From assembly GCA_017305055.1 (NCBI GenBank), contig JAFKMZ010000008.1:1-64000 (forward strand): a DNA stretch of 64,000 bases, given 5' to 3'. Position 1 is the first letter of the stretch. Every line of letters starts with the position of its first letter. The stretch comes from Lysobacterales bacterium. GTDB lineage: Bacteria > Pseudomonadota > Gammaproteobacteria > Xanthomonadales > Rhodanobacteraceae. Under the pieces are notes generated by a model. It had not been told where the DNA came from. It did no database searches and saw only the letters and a program-made list of their open reading frames with translations. Positions 44,612 through 53,096 of this stretch are shown here, in pieces. Both the position numbers and the translations under genes were made by a program.

Positions 44612-45134
44612 GTTTTGCCCCGGACACTTCCCCGCCTTTTCCAGTCAAAAGTGTCGGGCATCATGCGCAGGGATGCAAGCAGAACCAAAGTCGGAAACGG
44701 GCCGAATCGGGTATCGCAGCGCATGCCCGCGACAACCCATTGTGGACGGCTGTGCGGCTTGTCCACGCATCGCGGTCGCGCCTCCGGACCGTCGTCCGTG
44801 GCCACGCCGCTCCGGATACGTTCGCCGATCGCCGCGCGGCCTCCAGCGCACTCGATCCGCGTGTGCCACGAGAACCATTCCAGGCTGTGAAAGCCGGCTC
44901 GCGCTCCGGTGCCGGAACCCCGATTCACCGCTTGCCCGATTTGCCGCTGTCCGCGGAAATGCATGGGCGTATGCGGCGTCGGTAACGCTTACGGAATCGA
45001 CATTCTCCACACTCCGTACGCCACGACTAAACCGCGGACTATTCCTTTCTTATCAATTAATTGCGGATTGTGGCAAGGCTTATGCTTCGAGGGCCTGGAT
45101 ACCTACTGGTTCATCAAAGGGAGACTGATTGACC
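44612..45134. other. Intergenic region upstream of the fourth PEP-CTERM gene
   Basis: 523 nt between divergent genes. The right part is AT-rich for this genome (45035-45070) and leads into the sigma-54-like element at 45071-45086. No gene or dyad is supported in the rest. Confidence 0.5.
45071..45086 (+). promoter_or_regulatory. Sigma-54-like promoter of the fourth PEP-CTERM gene
   Basis: TGGCAAGGCTTATGCT keeps GG-N10-GC and the ATGC form of the -12 half seen at the other PEP-CTERM promoters. The TGGCAC half has one change. The start codon is 49 nt downstream. Confidence 0.65.
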
Positions 45135-45911
45135 ATGAAGCTGACACACTCGATTGGAAGGACACTGGGCTTCCTGCTGCTTGCTCTCGCTCCAGTGGCC
45201 TTGGTCCATGCCAACGCTCTGTCCATCACGTATTACACGATTGCAACCGCGGACCAGGACGTAAACCATCTGGCGGGCGGATCGTTCGACAACGAAGTTC
45301 AAGCCCAGCTTGGCCCCAATGGCTTGCCGGTCCTGAACACGGCCGCCTACGGCTGCACCTCGAACTGCTTCACCGCCATGCCTTTGCCACTCGATGTCAC
45401 CTCGACAGGGGAACTCACCTGGTGGAGCCCTGCGCTGAACAGCAATGTCACGCAGACGGGCACAGGCGTCGTCAACTTGCCGTTCAACGTTCCATACAAC
45501 TTCTTCCCACCAAACGGCACGGGTTCAAATGACTCCCGCGGATTCCAGTCCGCCATACTGTCCGGAGTCCTCAGCGTACCCTCGACGCAAACGATCAGCT
45601 TCAGCATTGGTGCCGACGACGCCGCGTTTGCCTACCTGGACGGCACCGTCGTGTGCAACCTCGGCGGTGTGCACCCGATCACTGCCGGCACCTGTGTGAC
45701 ACCGTTTTCCATCAGCGCAGGTTCCCACCAGCTCGACGTCTTCTTCGTGGATCTGAACGCAGTCCAGTCGGGGCTAACCTTCGACGTGACGACCACCGGC
45801 ATCACCACGGTCCCGCCCGCCAATGTGCCCGAGCCGGCGGAACTCGGACTGTTTGGATTGGGCCTCGCGCTCATCGGATTGCTTGTGGGTGTGCGCCGCC
45901 GCTGCAACTAG
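45135..45911 (+). CDS. PEP-CTERM protein with a PA14/fibro-slime-like domain, 258 aa
   Basis: A signal peptide (about residues 1-28, ending LVHANA) is followed by a domain with FSIGADDAAFAYLDGTVVCNLGGVHP. This resembles the DDD-x-x-x-x-D-G-x-x-V-x-D-L-G-G-x-H core of fibro-slime/PA14-type carbohydrate-binding modules. The C-terminus has VPEPAELGLFGLGLALIG, then VRRRCN. ATG 45135 has AAAGGGAG 11 nt upstream. A perfect hairpin follows the gene. Confidence 0.87.
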   Translation: MKLTHSIGRTLGFLLLALAPVALVHANALSITYYTIATADQDVNHLAGGSFDNEVQAQLGPNGLPVLNTAAYGCTSNCFTAMPLPLDVTSTGELTWWSPALNSNVTQTGTGVVNLPFNVPYNFFPPNGTGSNDSRGFQSAILSGVLSVPSTQTISFSIGADDAAFAYLDGTVVCNLGGVHPITAGTCVTPFSISAGSHQLDVFFVDLNAVQSGLTFDVTTTGITTVPPANVPEPAELGLFGLGLALIGLLVGVRRRCN

Positions 45912-45935
45912 CCAGACACTGCCAAGCGCGTGCAT

Positions 45936-45960
45936 GGGGAAATGGGAATTCCATTTCCCC
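45936..45960 (+). terminator. Terminator-like hairpin after the fourth PEP-CTERM gene
   Basis: GGGGAAATGG (45936-45945) and CCATTTCCCC (45951-45960) form a perfect 10-bp stem with loop GAATT, 25 nt after the stop. No T-run follows, but the stem is strong and could serve both converging genes. Confidence 0.6.
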
Positions 45961-46062
45961 GTCGCGTTGCCTGCGCAGTCCGGGTGTTGCTACGGCCAAA
46001 AGAGCGGGGTGCTCACCCAGACCGTGTGAGCCCTCCATACATTAAACCGCCACGCCCGTCGA

Positions 46063-48909
46063 TCACTTCGGCGATGTCTCTGCGGCAGTGCCGGCATACA
46101 GGCCGTTGAACAGCAACTTGAAGCTGCCGTGCGGCTGGGCGCGGAAGGTGATCTCCGGGCCCACGGCGTAGACCATGCCTTGGCCGATGCGGCCGCTGAC
46201 GATGGCTGCGTTGCCATTGAGATAGGCCTGGCCGTTGGCCCAGCCGCTGACCAGGGTCTGGTCGCCGTGGAACCAGCCGGATACGGTTGGGTCCAGCGTG
46301 CGGTTCGGCAGGGTGCGGAACACCGGGTCGTGGTCGAAGTCCACGATCACGCTGTCACCCATGCCGTAGGCGATTGGGTCGCGGTTGTTCAGTGTGACCC
46401 GCAGCAGCGAGCCGGGGATGTAGAACTTGGTCTGCGGCAGCGGTTGTGACTTGCCATTCGCACCGATCTCGGTGAGCGCGCTGGTGATTGGCAGGCCCAC
46501 GGCCTCAGCCAGGGAAGTGCCGGAGCCGATGGTGTACAGCGTGCCGCCCGCCTGTACGAAGGCCTTGAGCGCGGGTACCGTCTTTTCCGCACTCATGCTG
46601 CCCATGCGCGCGCGCCACTCGGCTGGCACGGTGGCAATTTCCGCGGCAGTCGGTTCGGGCCGGCGGAAGCGTCGGCGGCCGCCGTCATCGATGCCGCTGT
46701 CCACGAACAACAGCACGTCGAACTGCCTGCGCAGGTTGCCGGCGTCGAGCTGGGGCGGGTACACCACGGTGAACGGGAACTCATATTGCTCCAGCAGCCA
46801 GCGCGCCCAGCCGCTGGGAATGCTGCCGCCGTACTCGTCGTAAAGGCCGATGCGGATGGGCTTGAGCTTCAACGCCGGGCCCTTGGGAGCACTGGCCACG
46901 CCGTGGGCAGCCACGCCCAGGTCCTTCGCGGCGGCAGTGAGGATGGACAGCACCTGCGGGCCGGCGGGAACATAGATGGTGCCGGTGCCCAGGTCCTTGC
47001 CGCCGGCGGACTGCGGCGTCTGCATCCAGTAGACGTCGGCGCCGGCCTTGATCAGGCGGTTGGTGACGATGAACGCGTTGTTGACAGCGTGGCTGATGAC
47101 GTAGCCGGCGGGGCTGGCTGCGCCCGCCACGCTGTAGCTTGGCATGGGCTGCAGCTCACCGAACGGCAGCTTCTGGAACGGACCGGAGAACCCGTCGAGC
47201 TCGCGCACGAAGTCCACGCCCATCTGCATGGCCACGGTCCAGCCGGCGGTGTCGTAGGGCGGCACCGGAGGACCACCGGGATAGGCCAGGTCGTTGGGGT
47301 AGTTCTGTGGCTCGAACATGTCGAGGATGAACGGCCGCGCCGCCTGTGCCGACATCACCACGTAGCTGCCCGCCGGATAGCTCTTGCCGTTGACCTTGAA
47401 TTCGCTGCTGGCGCGCTGGATCTCGATGCCGTTCTTGATCAGCACGTTGATGAACTTGGTGGCGGTGGCGAAGTCGGGCTGGTTGCTGGGAATGATGTAG
47501 CCACGGGGATCGCGGTACGCCGGATCGTGCAGCACGGTGGCGTAGAGCTTGGGGTCGAGCCCGCGTGGACGGAAGGGGTTCTCCGGCTCGGCATCCTTCT
47601 TGTCGCCGGCAGCGGCCTTTTGCTTCTCGCCCGCGGCTTCCAGCGCCGCGATGCGGTTGGGCGTGATGGTCCAGGAATCCTCGCTGCCTTGCCTGATCTG
47701 GTTGCGGCCCATCGAGTAGATGTTGTAAAGCATGGTTTCGCGGTTGCGCGAGGCATAGTCGAGCACAGCGCGATTGTTCTGCAGCTCGTAGGCGATGGAC
47801 TGGCTGTAGTGCCAGGTCTGCGGGGCAATGGGCAGGGGCTGGTCGCCGTTGGGCAGCTGCTTGGCCGGGATCAGGGGAATCTGGATCGGATTCGGGCTGC
47901 CGATGATTTCGGTCAGCAGGCCTGTGATGTTGTGGAAGTAGGCCGTGGTGCGCACGCCTCCATCCCACCACGTGGAATAGTTGGCACCCGTGCGTTGCAC
48001 CGAGCCGCCCATGCCACGCGCTACCAGGCGCTGGTGCATGGCCGTGCCCACGGCCTCGATGTTCAAAGGCACCAGCGGATCGAAGTTGTAGTTGAACGGG
48101 TCACGAAACGGCGGCATGAAGATGACCGTGCCCGCCGGGCCGGTCTGGTGGTGGTTGTAGAGGATCTGCGGGAACCACTCCTGGAACAGGACGCGGTTCA
48201 TGTTGATGGTCTCCTGCATGTTGGACATGTAGGAGTCGCGGTTGTCGTCGTGGCCGATGTACTTGTTGTAGACCGTCGGCAGGCCGGGCTCCATGTTGCG
48301 CTTCTCAGGCGTGGCCGTGCGGTTGTACCAGTTGGAAACCAGCTCGACGCCATCGGGATTGACCGGCACGTACAGGCCGATGACGTCGTGCAGCAGGCGC
48401 ATGGTCTCCGGGTCGTTGCGGCTGACCATTTCGTAGATCGTCTGCACCAGCTGCTGGAAGCCCACGGTTTCAGAGGAGTGCAGGCCGCCGTCGATCCACA
48501 CCACGGCCTTGCCCTCGGTCGCCAGCTTGTGCGCCTCGGCATCGTCCAGGTCCTTGGCCAGCGCGAGCCGCTTGCTGATCTCGCGGTAGTGGTCGAGCTG
48601 CTGCATGTTCTCCGGCGCGGAGATGATCACCATCCACTCGGTCTTGCCCATCTCGGTCTTGCCGATGTCCACCAGCTTCATGCGGTCGGACTCGGTAGCC
48701 AGCTTCTTCCAGTATTCGACCGCCCTGGTGTAGTTGACCTGCTGATAGTCGTCGCCAATGTTGAAGCCGAAGAACGCCTTCGGCGTGGTGATGACGGAGG
48801 CGGTATCGGCCCTGGCGTCGGTGGCCGGCGTTTGCGCCAGCACGGAAGTCGTGGCCAGCAGCAGACCGGCAAGCAGCACACAGCACCGCGAGAGCGTGCG
48901 ATTGAACAT
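46063..48909 (-). CDS. Exported M14 family zinc carboxypeptidase-like protein, 948 aa
   Basis: A signal peptide is present (about residues 1-25, LLAGLLLATTSVLAQ). The zinc site is WIDGGLHSSE (His about 144, Glu about 147), then YVPVNPDG and QILYNHHQTGPAG. The C-terminal half has a beta-rich region and the closing FKLLFNGLYAG, shared with the lipoprotein paralogue at 5.5-8.2 kb. Unlike that copy it has a cleavable signal and no lipobox Cys, so the two may work in different compartments. ATG 48909 was chosen over a longer frame because the signal peptide starts there. Confidence 0.9.
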   Translation of the reverse strand: MFNRTLSRCCVLLAGLLLATTSVLAQTPATDARADTASVITTPKAFFGFNIGDDYQQVNYTRAVEYWKKLATESDRMKLVDIGKTEMGKTEWMVIISAPENMQQLDHYREISKRLALAKDLDDAEAHKLATEGKAVVWIDGGLHSSETVGFQQLVQTIYEMVSRNDPETMRLLHDVIGLYVPVNPDGVELVSNWYNRTATPEKRNMEPGLPTVYNKYIGHDDNRDSYMSNMQETINMNRVLFQEWFPQILYNHHQTGPAGTVIFMPPFRDPFNYNFDPLVPLNIEAVGTAMHQRLVARGMGGSVQRTGANYSTWWDGGVRTTAYFHNITGLLTEIIGSPNPIQIPLIPAKQLPNGDQPLPIAPQTWHYSQSIAYELQNNRAVLDYASRNRETMLYNIYSMGRNQIRQGSEDSWTITPNRIAALEAAGEKQKAAAGDKKDAEPENPFRPRGLDPKLYATVLHDPAYRDPRGYIIPSNQPDFATATKFINVLIKNGIEIQRASSEFKVNGKSYPAGSYVVMSAQAARPFILDMFEPQNYPNDLAYPGGPPVPPYDTAGWTVAMQMGVDFVRELDGFSGPFQKLPFGELQPMPSYSVAGAASPAGYVISHAVNNAFIVTNRLIKAGADVYWMQTPQSAGGKDLGTGTIYVPAGPQVLSILTAAAKDLGVAAHGVASAPKGPALKLKPIRIGLYDEYGGSIPSGWARWLLEQYEFPFTVVYPPQLDAGNLRRQFDVLLFVDSGIDDGGRRRFRRPEPTAAEIATVPAEWRARMGSMSAEKTVPALKAFVQAGGTLYTIGSGTSLAEAVGLPITSALTEIGANGKSQPLPQTKFYIPGSLLRVTLNNRDPIAYGMGDSVIVDFDHDPVFRTLPNRTLDPTVSGWFHGDQTLVSGWANGQAYLNGNAAIVSGRIGQGMVYAVGPEITFRAQPHGSFKLLFNGLYAGTAAETSPK

Positions 48910-49024
48910 GGATGGATCCCCTATGGCAAACAGGCATTCAAGACTAAGCGAAAACGGGCGTCGAAGCTCGTTCTGGCGGGCCGGTGGCTTTGAACTGCGA
49001 CTGTCCCAGGCAACTCCGTGAGGA

Positions 49025-49050
49025 TGTATTGAGATTTTTCTCAACATACA
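49025..49050 (+). promoter_or_regulatory. AT-rich inverted repeat upstream of the sigma-54 activator gene
   Basis: TGTATTGAGA (49025-49034) is mirrored by TCTCAACATACA (49039-49050) across TTTT, with one unpaired C. It lies about 145 nt before the -35 box. It could be a regulator site or a terminator for leftward transcription. Confidence 0.4.
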
Positions 49051-49193
49051 CAAAATCTTGGATCATATATATAAAGTCGTTTATCCTTCCGCGGCATCGA
49101 CCAAGTCGTGACCGCCAGGCGCCCCATGGCGTGTGTTGGCCGAAGCGTCGTCCACCTCGTTGCGAGCCGCATCGCAGCAAATCGACTCCGCGC

Positions 49194-49222
49194 TTGACAA
49201 TCCTGTACCCGGGGGCTATCTC
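49194..49222 (+). promoter_or_regulatory. Sigma-70-type promoter of the sigma-54 activator gene
   Basis: TTGACA (49194-49199), 17-nt spacer, TATCTC (49217-49222). It lies inside the longest open frame but upstream of GTG 49319, supporting the shorter protein. Confidence 0.5.
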
Positions 49223-49318
49223 CATACGCCACCCACTGGTGATCCTGTGCCCTGCCTTCACGCCGACGCACGCGGGTGTCACCACGTCGATATATGTACA
49301 GCACGGACGGACCTTTCC

Positions 49319-50701
49319 GTGAATACGCTGACCTGTGGTGTCGTTGTCGGAGGATGCGCGGAGTCGTTGGCTCGACGTGCCTACGATGCACTCAAGACAC
49401 GCACACCTACGGGACTCGAGGTCTCCTGGCAGCCAGGGGCCGCGCAGCAGGGCAATTGCGATCTGCTGGTCTTGCCAGTGCAAGCCGATACCCTCAGTCT
49501 GGCCAAGGCCGAGATAGAGCGGCTGCGCAAGATATCGCCGGCTTGCAGCATCATCGTCCTTTGCGCGGGCTTGCCCGCCGAGCAGACTCTCGAGCTGCTG
49601 CGTGCGGGCGCGTTCGATTTCGTCTCCGCTGCGTACATGGACGTGGAACTCGTCCCCCGGGTGCAGCGGGCCGCCGGCCTGCTGGCCCGCACGCGCATGG
49701 ACGATACGGCGGCCATCGAGATGGCACGCAGCCACGACTTGATTGGTTCGAGCGCACCCTTCGTCAAGCAGGTGGTCAAGTTGCCTATAGTCGCCGGCAG
49801 TGACGCGAGCGTGCTGCTGTTGGGTGAAACCGGCACGGGCAAGGAGGTCTTTGCCAGGACCATCCATTACCTGTCACCACGCGCGTCGCGGCCGCTGGTT
49901 GCGGTCAATTGCGGAGCAATCCCCATCGAGCTGATGGAAAGCGAACTGTTCGGATGCGTGCGTGGTGCCTATACCTCCGCCCACGTCGCCCGCCATGGCC
50001 TGGTCCAGGAGGCCGAAGGCGGCACCCTGTTCCTGGATGAGATTGATTCCCTGCCGCTTGGCGCCCAGGCCAAGCTGTTGCGTTTCCTGCACGACAGGGA
50101 ATACCGGCCGGTGGGCGCCAGCCATGCCTGCCACGCGGACGTGCGCGTGATTGCCGCAAGCAACCAGGACCTGGCCGCACTGGTCGGGCAGGGTGGCTTC
50201 CGCCGTGACCTGTATTTCCGCCTCAACGTATTGAACATCCTGCTTCCGGCCCTGCGCGAGCGGCGCGACGATGTTCCCGAGCTTGCCCGGCATTCCGCGC
50301 GCCTGTGTTGCCGCCGTCAGCAGCGCGCCATGACCGAGCTGACGACCCAGGCCATGCGCAAGCTGCTCGACTACGACTGGCCGGGCAACGTGCGTGAGCT
50401 GTACAACGTCATCGAATGCGCGGTGCTGTTCTGCCAGGGTTGCCTGATTGACGCCGACGACGTGCAGCTGCCGGGGGAACCCGCCGTAGAAGAGGGTGTG
50501 GAGTCATTCCGGGATGCCAAGGCGCGCATGGTCGAGTGCTTCGAGCGCAACTACATCGAGCGCATGCTGGCGGTAAGCGCCGGCAACGTCACGCGGGCCG
50601 CCTCGGCTGCGCACAAGAACCGTCGGGCGTTCTTCGCGCTGATGCGCAAACACGCCATCGCGCCGGAGCAGTTCCGCCTGGATCGAGGCCAAGGGCACTA
50701 G
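49319..50701 (+). CDS. Sigma-54-dependent enhancer-binding transcriptional activator, degenerate receiver
   Basis: 460 aa from GTG 49319. An N-terminal receiver-like domain (about residues 1-125) reads NCDLLVLPV where a response regulator has the phospho-acceptor Asp, so phosphorylation there looks impossible. The AAA+ domain has Walker A GETGTGKE (about 169-176), Walker B GGTLFLDE (about 234-241), the arginine-finger region FRRDLYFRLN and WPGNVREL. The sigma-54-contacting GAFTGA loop is GAYTSA (about 216-221). A Fis-type helix-turn-helix closes the protein (GNVTRAASAAHKNRRAFF). A longer TTG start at 49133 would add 62 unconserved residues and place the sigma-70 box inside the gene. It is a candidate activator of the four PEP-CTERM promoters and faces the eCIS cluster tail to tail. 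Confidence 0.88.
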   Translation: MNTLTCGVVVGGCAESLARRAYDALKTRTPTGLEVSWQPGAAQQGNCDLLVLPVQADTLSLAKAEIERLRKISPACSIIVLCAGLPAEQTLELLRAGAFDFVSAAYMDVELVPRVQRAAGLLARTRMDDTAAIEMARSHDLIGSSAPFVKQVVKLPIVAGSDASVLLLGETGTGKEVFARTIHYLSPRASRPLVAVNCGAIPIELMESELFGCVRGAYTSAHVARHGLVQEAEGGTLFLDEIDSLPLGAQAKLLRFLHDREYRPVGASHACHADVRVIAASNQDLAALVGQGGFRRDLYFRLNVLNILLPALRERRDDVPELARHSARLCCRRQQRAMTELTTQAMRKLLDYDWPGNVRELYNVIECAVLFCQGCLIDADDVQLPGEPAVEEGVESFRDAKARMVECFERNYIERMLAVSAGNVTRAASAAHKNRRAFFALMRKHAIAPEQFRLDRGQGH

Positions 50702-50766
50702 GCCACTACACACGACTCTTGCACGCATCGCGACGAGGCCGCGTGCGCCATCACCGGCAATCGTGC

Positions 50767-52983
50767 CTAGCGCGCCGACGCTGTCTGGCTTTTCTCCGCC
50801 GCGAGGATCCGGTCCGCCAGGTCCTGCCAATAGCGATTTTGCAACTCGGCCTTGTCGATGTCCTTTTGAGTACCTCGGTGGAGCTCCAGATCCGAGATGG
50901 CAATCTGAAAATTGGCGAGGGATTTTTGGAGTCGGTACATGACGTAATCCCGCAGACCGCCTAGCCATATGTCGTGTGCCTTGGCGTATTCGAACATTGC
51001 CTCGACTGACGGTGTCACCAGGGGAATGTCGATGATCAATGTACGCGTGGTCGTCAGATGACGTCCGCCGCCGCTGATACCTGACAGGAAATTTTGCGGG
51101 ATGGATGGATCCACGGGCTGATAGGCATAAGCAATACGGTCGATATCGAGCATCGGCGCGGAATCGCTGGTGGACGGTTCCGGTCCGGTGTTGGCTTCGA
51201 GGAAGGTGATGACGGAGCTGTTCAGGAAAACCCAGGCATAGGTCGTTACCTCAGGCGCAAACATCATTTTCTTCAGCGCTTCCTCCGGATGGGCGTTGAT
51301 CCGTTCTCTCGCAATATGGAGAAACGCGTCGATCTGCCTTTGCGCGATCTTCGCATCGACGCGCCCCTTCAGGTAGCCGGCGAGCAAGCCGAGGCCTACC
51401 GATGCCACACCCAAGCCGATATGCAGCCCCACCTGAGAAGCGACACTTCCTCCGCCCGTGACCGGCGTGGTTGCTCCGTCCTCGTGTTCGGGCTCGGTAC
51501 TTGCGCCACCGACTGTCTTGGTCGCGGTCGGCGAAGTGCCGCCTGGATGTTCAATATCACCCTGGGTAGTGGGCGGGGCGACCGGCTTGCCTTGTCCAGC
51601 GGGAGCGATGACCGCTGTCTCTCCCTCGCCTTCACTCGCCGCTCCAGCGGGAGGCCGGTATTTGTACAGCGCTCCGCCTTGCCTGAACGCGCCGTCGGGA
51701 AACGCCTGCACCGGTATCTCGGCGTCGCCCATGTGTACCGTGCAATCTGCACATAACCTGCGGTTCACTCCCACAGCCCACACATCGAAGTGATTGGCTT
51801 CAGCCCCACCTTCCAGCAATTGCTCCGCGTCGTTTGGTGCGCCGACGGCTCCGCGCCCTTCCGTACGGGCTGAGGGCTTCCATCGGGTCAGACCCAGCTG
51901 ATCGGCGGCCGCATCGATTTCCTTGTTCGAGGCGTTGCCCGAAATCGTATAGACGTAGCGGGGCTCGTTGGCCTCAATGTCACTCTTTTCGGTGACCACT
52001 CCAATGGCGACGGTGATATTCCGATAGAGGCTGTAGCGCGCCTTTGGACTGAGCTTCGCGTACAACTGCGTGAACTTGTCCGCGATCTCCGGCATCACGC
52101 TCGGATGAACTGCTGCCTTCGGTTCCCGCATGACGCGGCTGTGTCCGGACTGCTGGATGCTGTGCGCGAGCTCATGCGCAAGCAATCGTCTGCCTTCTCC
52201 CGTTTCCGGCTGAAATTGATTCCTGCCGAATACGATGTTGTCGCCGACCGTGTAGGCGCGGGCGTGGGTGGCCTCGGCCGATCTGGCTGCCTTGTCATCG
52301 GCGTGCAGTCGGATGGATGCCAGATCGGATCCGAATTTCGATTCGAAGAAGACCCTTGTCGCCGGTGCGAGCGGCTCCCCAGCCGTGGCGAGTACCTCGT
52401 CCACGATCGGCGGAGCGGCTTCGCGCGCGCCCACAGTCGCTGAACCGATCGCCGAGATGTGAGGTGGATCTCCCGCCGATGCCCGCATCACATGCTCAGC
52501 CACCTGGTCCGCTTCACGTTCGAAGGGGTCACGGATGGCGCCGATCTCCAGCGGCTTGCGTTGTAGATTTCCCAGCCTGTGGATCGCTGGTGCGGCTTGT
52601 GCCGTTCCAGCGGACTCGTGACGGAAGCGGGGGCCCACGAATCCGCGCGTTGCGAAATCCAGTGGCCGAGCGGAAGGCGGGGGAACTTCGTGGAACGGAT
52701 TGACAACCAGCTTTTTCTGTACCCCATCCCCTGAGGGAGAATGTATGGGAATCCGGCCGAAATCTTGCCTGTGCAAGGGTAGTGCCGGTTCGATCGACCC
52801 GGCTTCGTGTTCTCGAGCATCGGCCTGAGCCATCCACTGCAGCGCCTGATTGCCTATCGTACGCTGCAGGGGAAGGACCGATCTCACCGCGGGACTTTGC
52901 CCAGGGTTGTCCCGGGTGGGCATCGTGGACTGGCTGGAAGCAGCCTGCTTCGCAGCCTTCGGTTTCTGTACGAACGTCTGCAT
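50767..52983 (-). CDS. eCIS-core (DUF4157) protein, candidate injected effector, 738 aa
   Basis: The N-terminal 50 residues end in LPLQRTIGNQALQWM, a hallmark of eCIS-associated proteins. DPFEREADQVAEHVM follows, then the DUF4157 domain (about residues 194-283) with RLHADDKAARSAEATHARAY, NIVFGRNQFQPETGEG and LLAHELAHSIQQ, an HExxH motif. DUF4157 is the loading or processing module of extracellular contractile injection system cargo. After it comes a region not seen in families I recognise. It has a Glu-rich stretch followed by NRRLCADC (about 408-415), a flexible Pro/Thr linker, a Gly-rich hydrophobic segment (VGLHIGLGVASVGLGLLAGYL, about 518-538), and a helical C-terminus. ATG 52983 was chosen; a TTG two codons upstream is in frame. 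It is the last gene of the eCIS operon in view. Confidence 0.87.
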   Translation of the reverse strand: MQTFVQKPKAAKQAASSQSTMPTRDNPGQSPAVRSVLPLQRTIGNQALQWMAQADAREHEAGSIEPALPLHRQDFGRIPIHSPSGDGVQKKLVVNPFHEVPPPSARPLDFATRGFVGPRFRHESAGTAQAAPAIHRLGNLQRKPLEIGAIRDPFEREADQVAEHVMRASAGDPPHISAIGSATVGAREAAPPIVDEVLATAGEPLAPATRVFFESKFGSDLASIRLHADDKAARSAEATHARAYTVGDNIVFGRNQFQPETGEGRRLLAHELAHSIQQSGHSRVMREPKAAVHPSVMPEIADKFTQLYAKLSPKARYSLYRNITVAIGVVTEKSDIEANEPRYVYTISGNASNKEIDAAADQLGLTRWKPSARTEGRGAVGAPNDAEQLLEGGAEANHFDVWAVGVNRRLCADCTVHMGDAEIPVQAFPDGAFRQGGALYKYRPPAGAASEGEGETAVIAPAGQGKPVAPPTTQGDIEHPGGTSPTATKTVGGASTEPEHEDGATTPVTGGGSVASQVGLHIGLGVASVGLGLLAGYLKGRVDAKIAQRQIDAFLHIARERINAHPEEALKKMMFAPEVTTYAWVFLNSSVITFLEANTGPEPSTSDSAPMLDIDRIAYAYQPVDPSIPQNFLSGISGGGRHLTTTRTLIIDIPLVTPSVEAMFEYAKAHDIWLGGLRDYVMYRLQKSLANFQIAISDLELHRGTQKDIDKAELQNRYWQDLADRILAAEKSQTASAR

Positions 52984-53096
52984 GATCAACTCGCATTCAC
53001 ATGCCCGACGCTTGGGCCAAGCGGTGGCTGCGGCGACGCCATACGGTGTCCAACGATACGTTCGGGTCGCCAGGGATCGTCATCTTGCCGTTCATG

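Larger units (their letters stand above)
48910..49318. other. Promoter region between the M14 peptidase and the sigma-54 activator
   Basis: 409 nt between divergent genes. There is a hairpin-forming inverted repeat at 49025-49050, an AT-rich run (49051-49084), and a sigma-70-type promoter at 49194-49222. A TTG-started extension of the activator frame (from 49133) runs through it, but the promoter position argues against its use. Confidence 0.5.

Noticed and set aside
46786-48993. 735-aa plus-strand frame opposite the M14 peptidase at 46-49 kb
   Set aside because: It is antisense to an M14 gene with signal peptide and zinc motif, and shows no domain of its own.
49133-49318. Longer N-terminus for the sigma-54 activator from TTG 49133
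   Set aside because: The extra 62 residues are not receiver-like, no ribosome site precedes the TTG, and a TTGACA-N17-TATCTC promoter lies inside the stretch.
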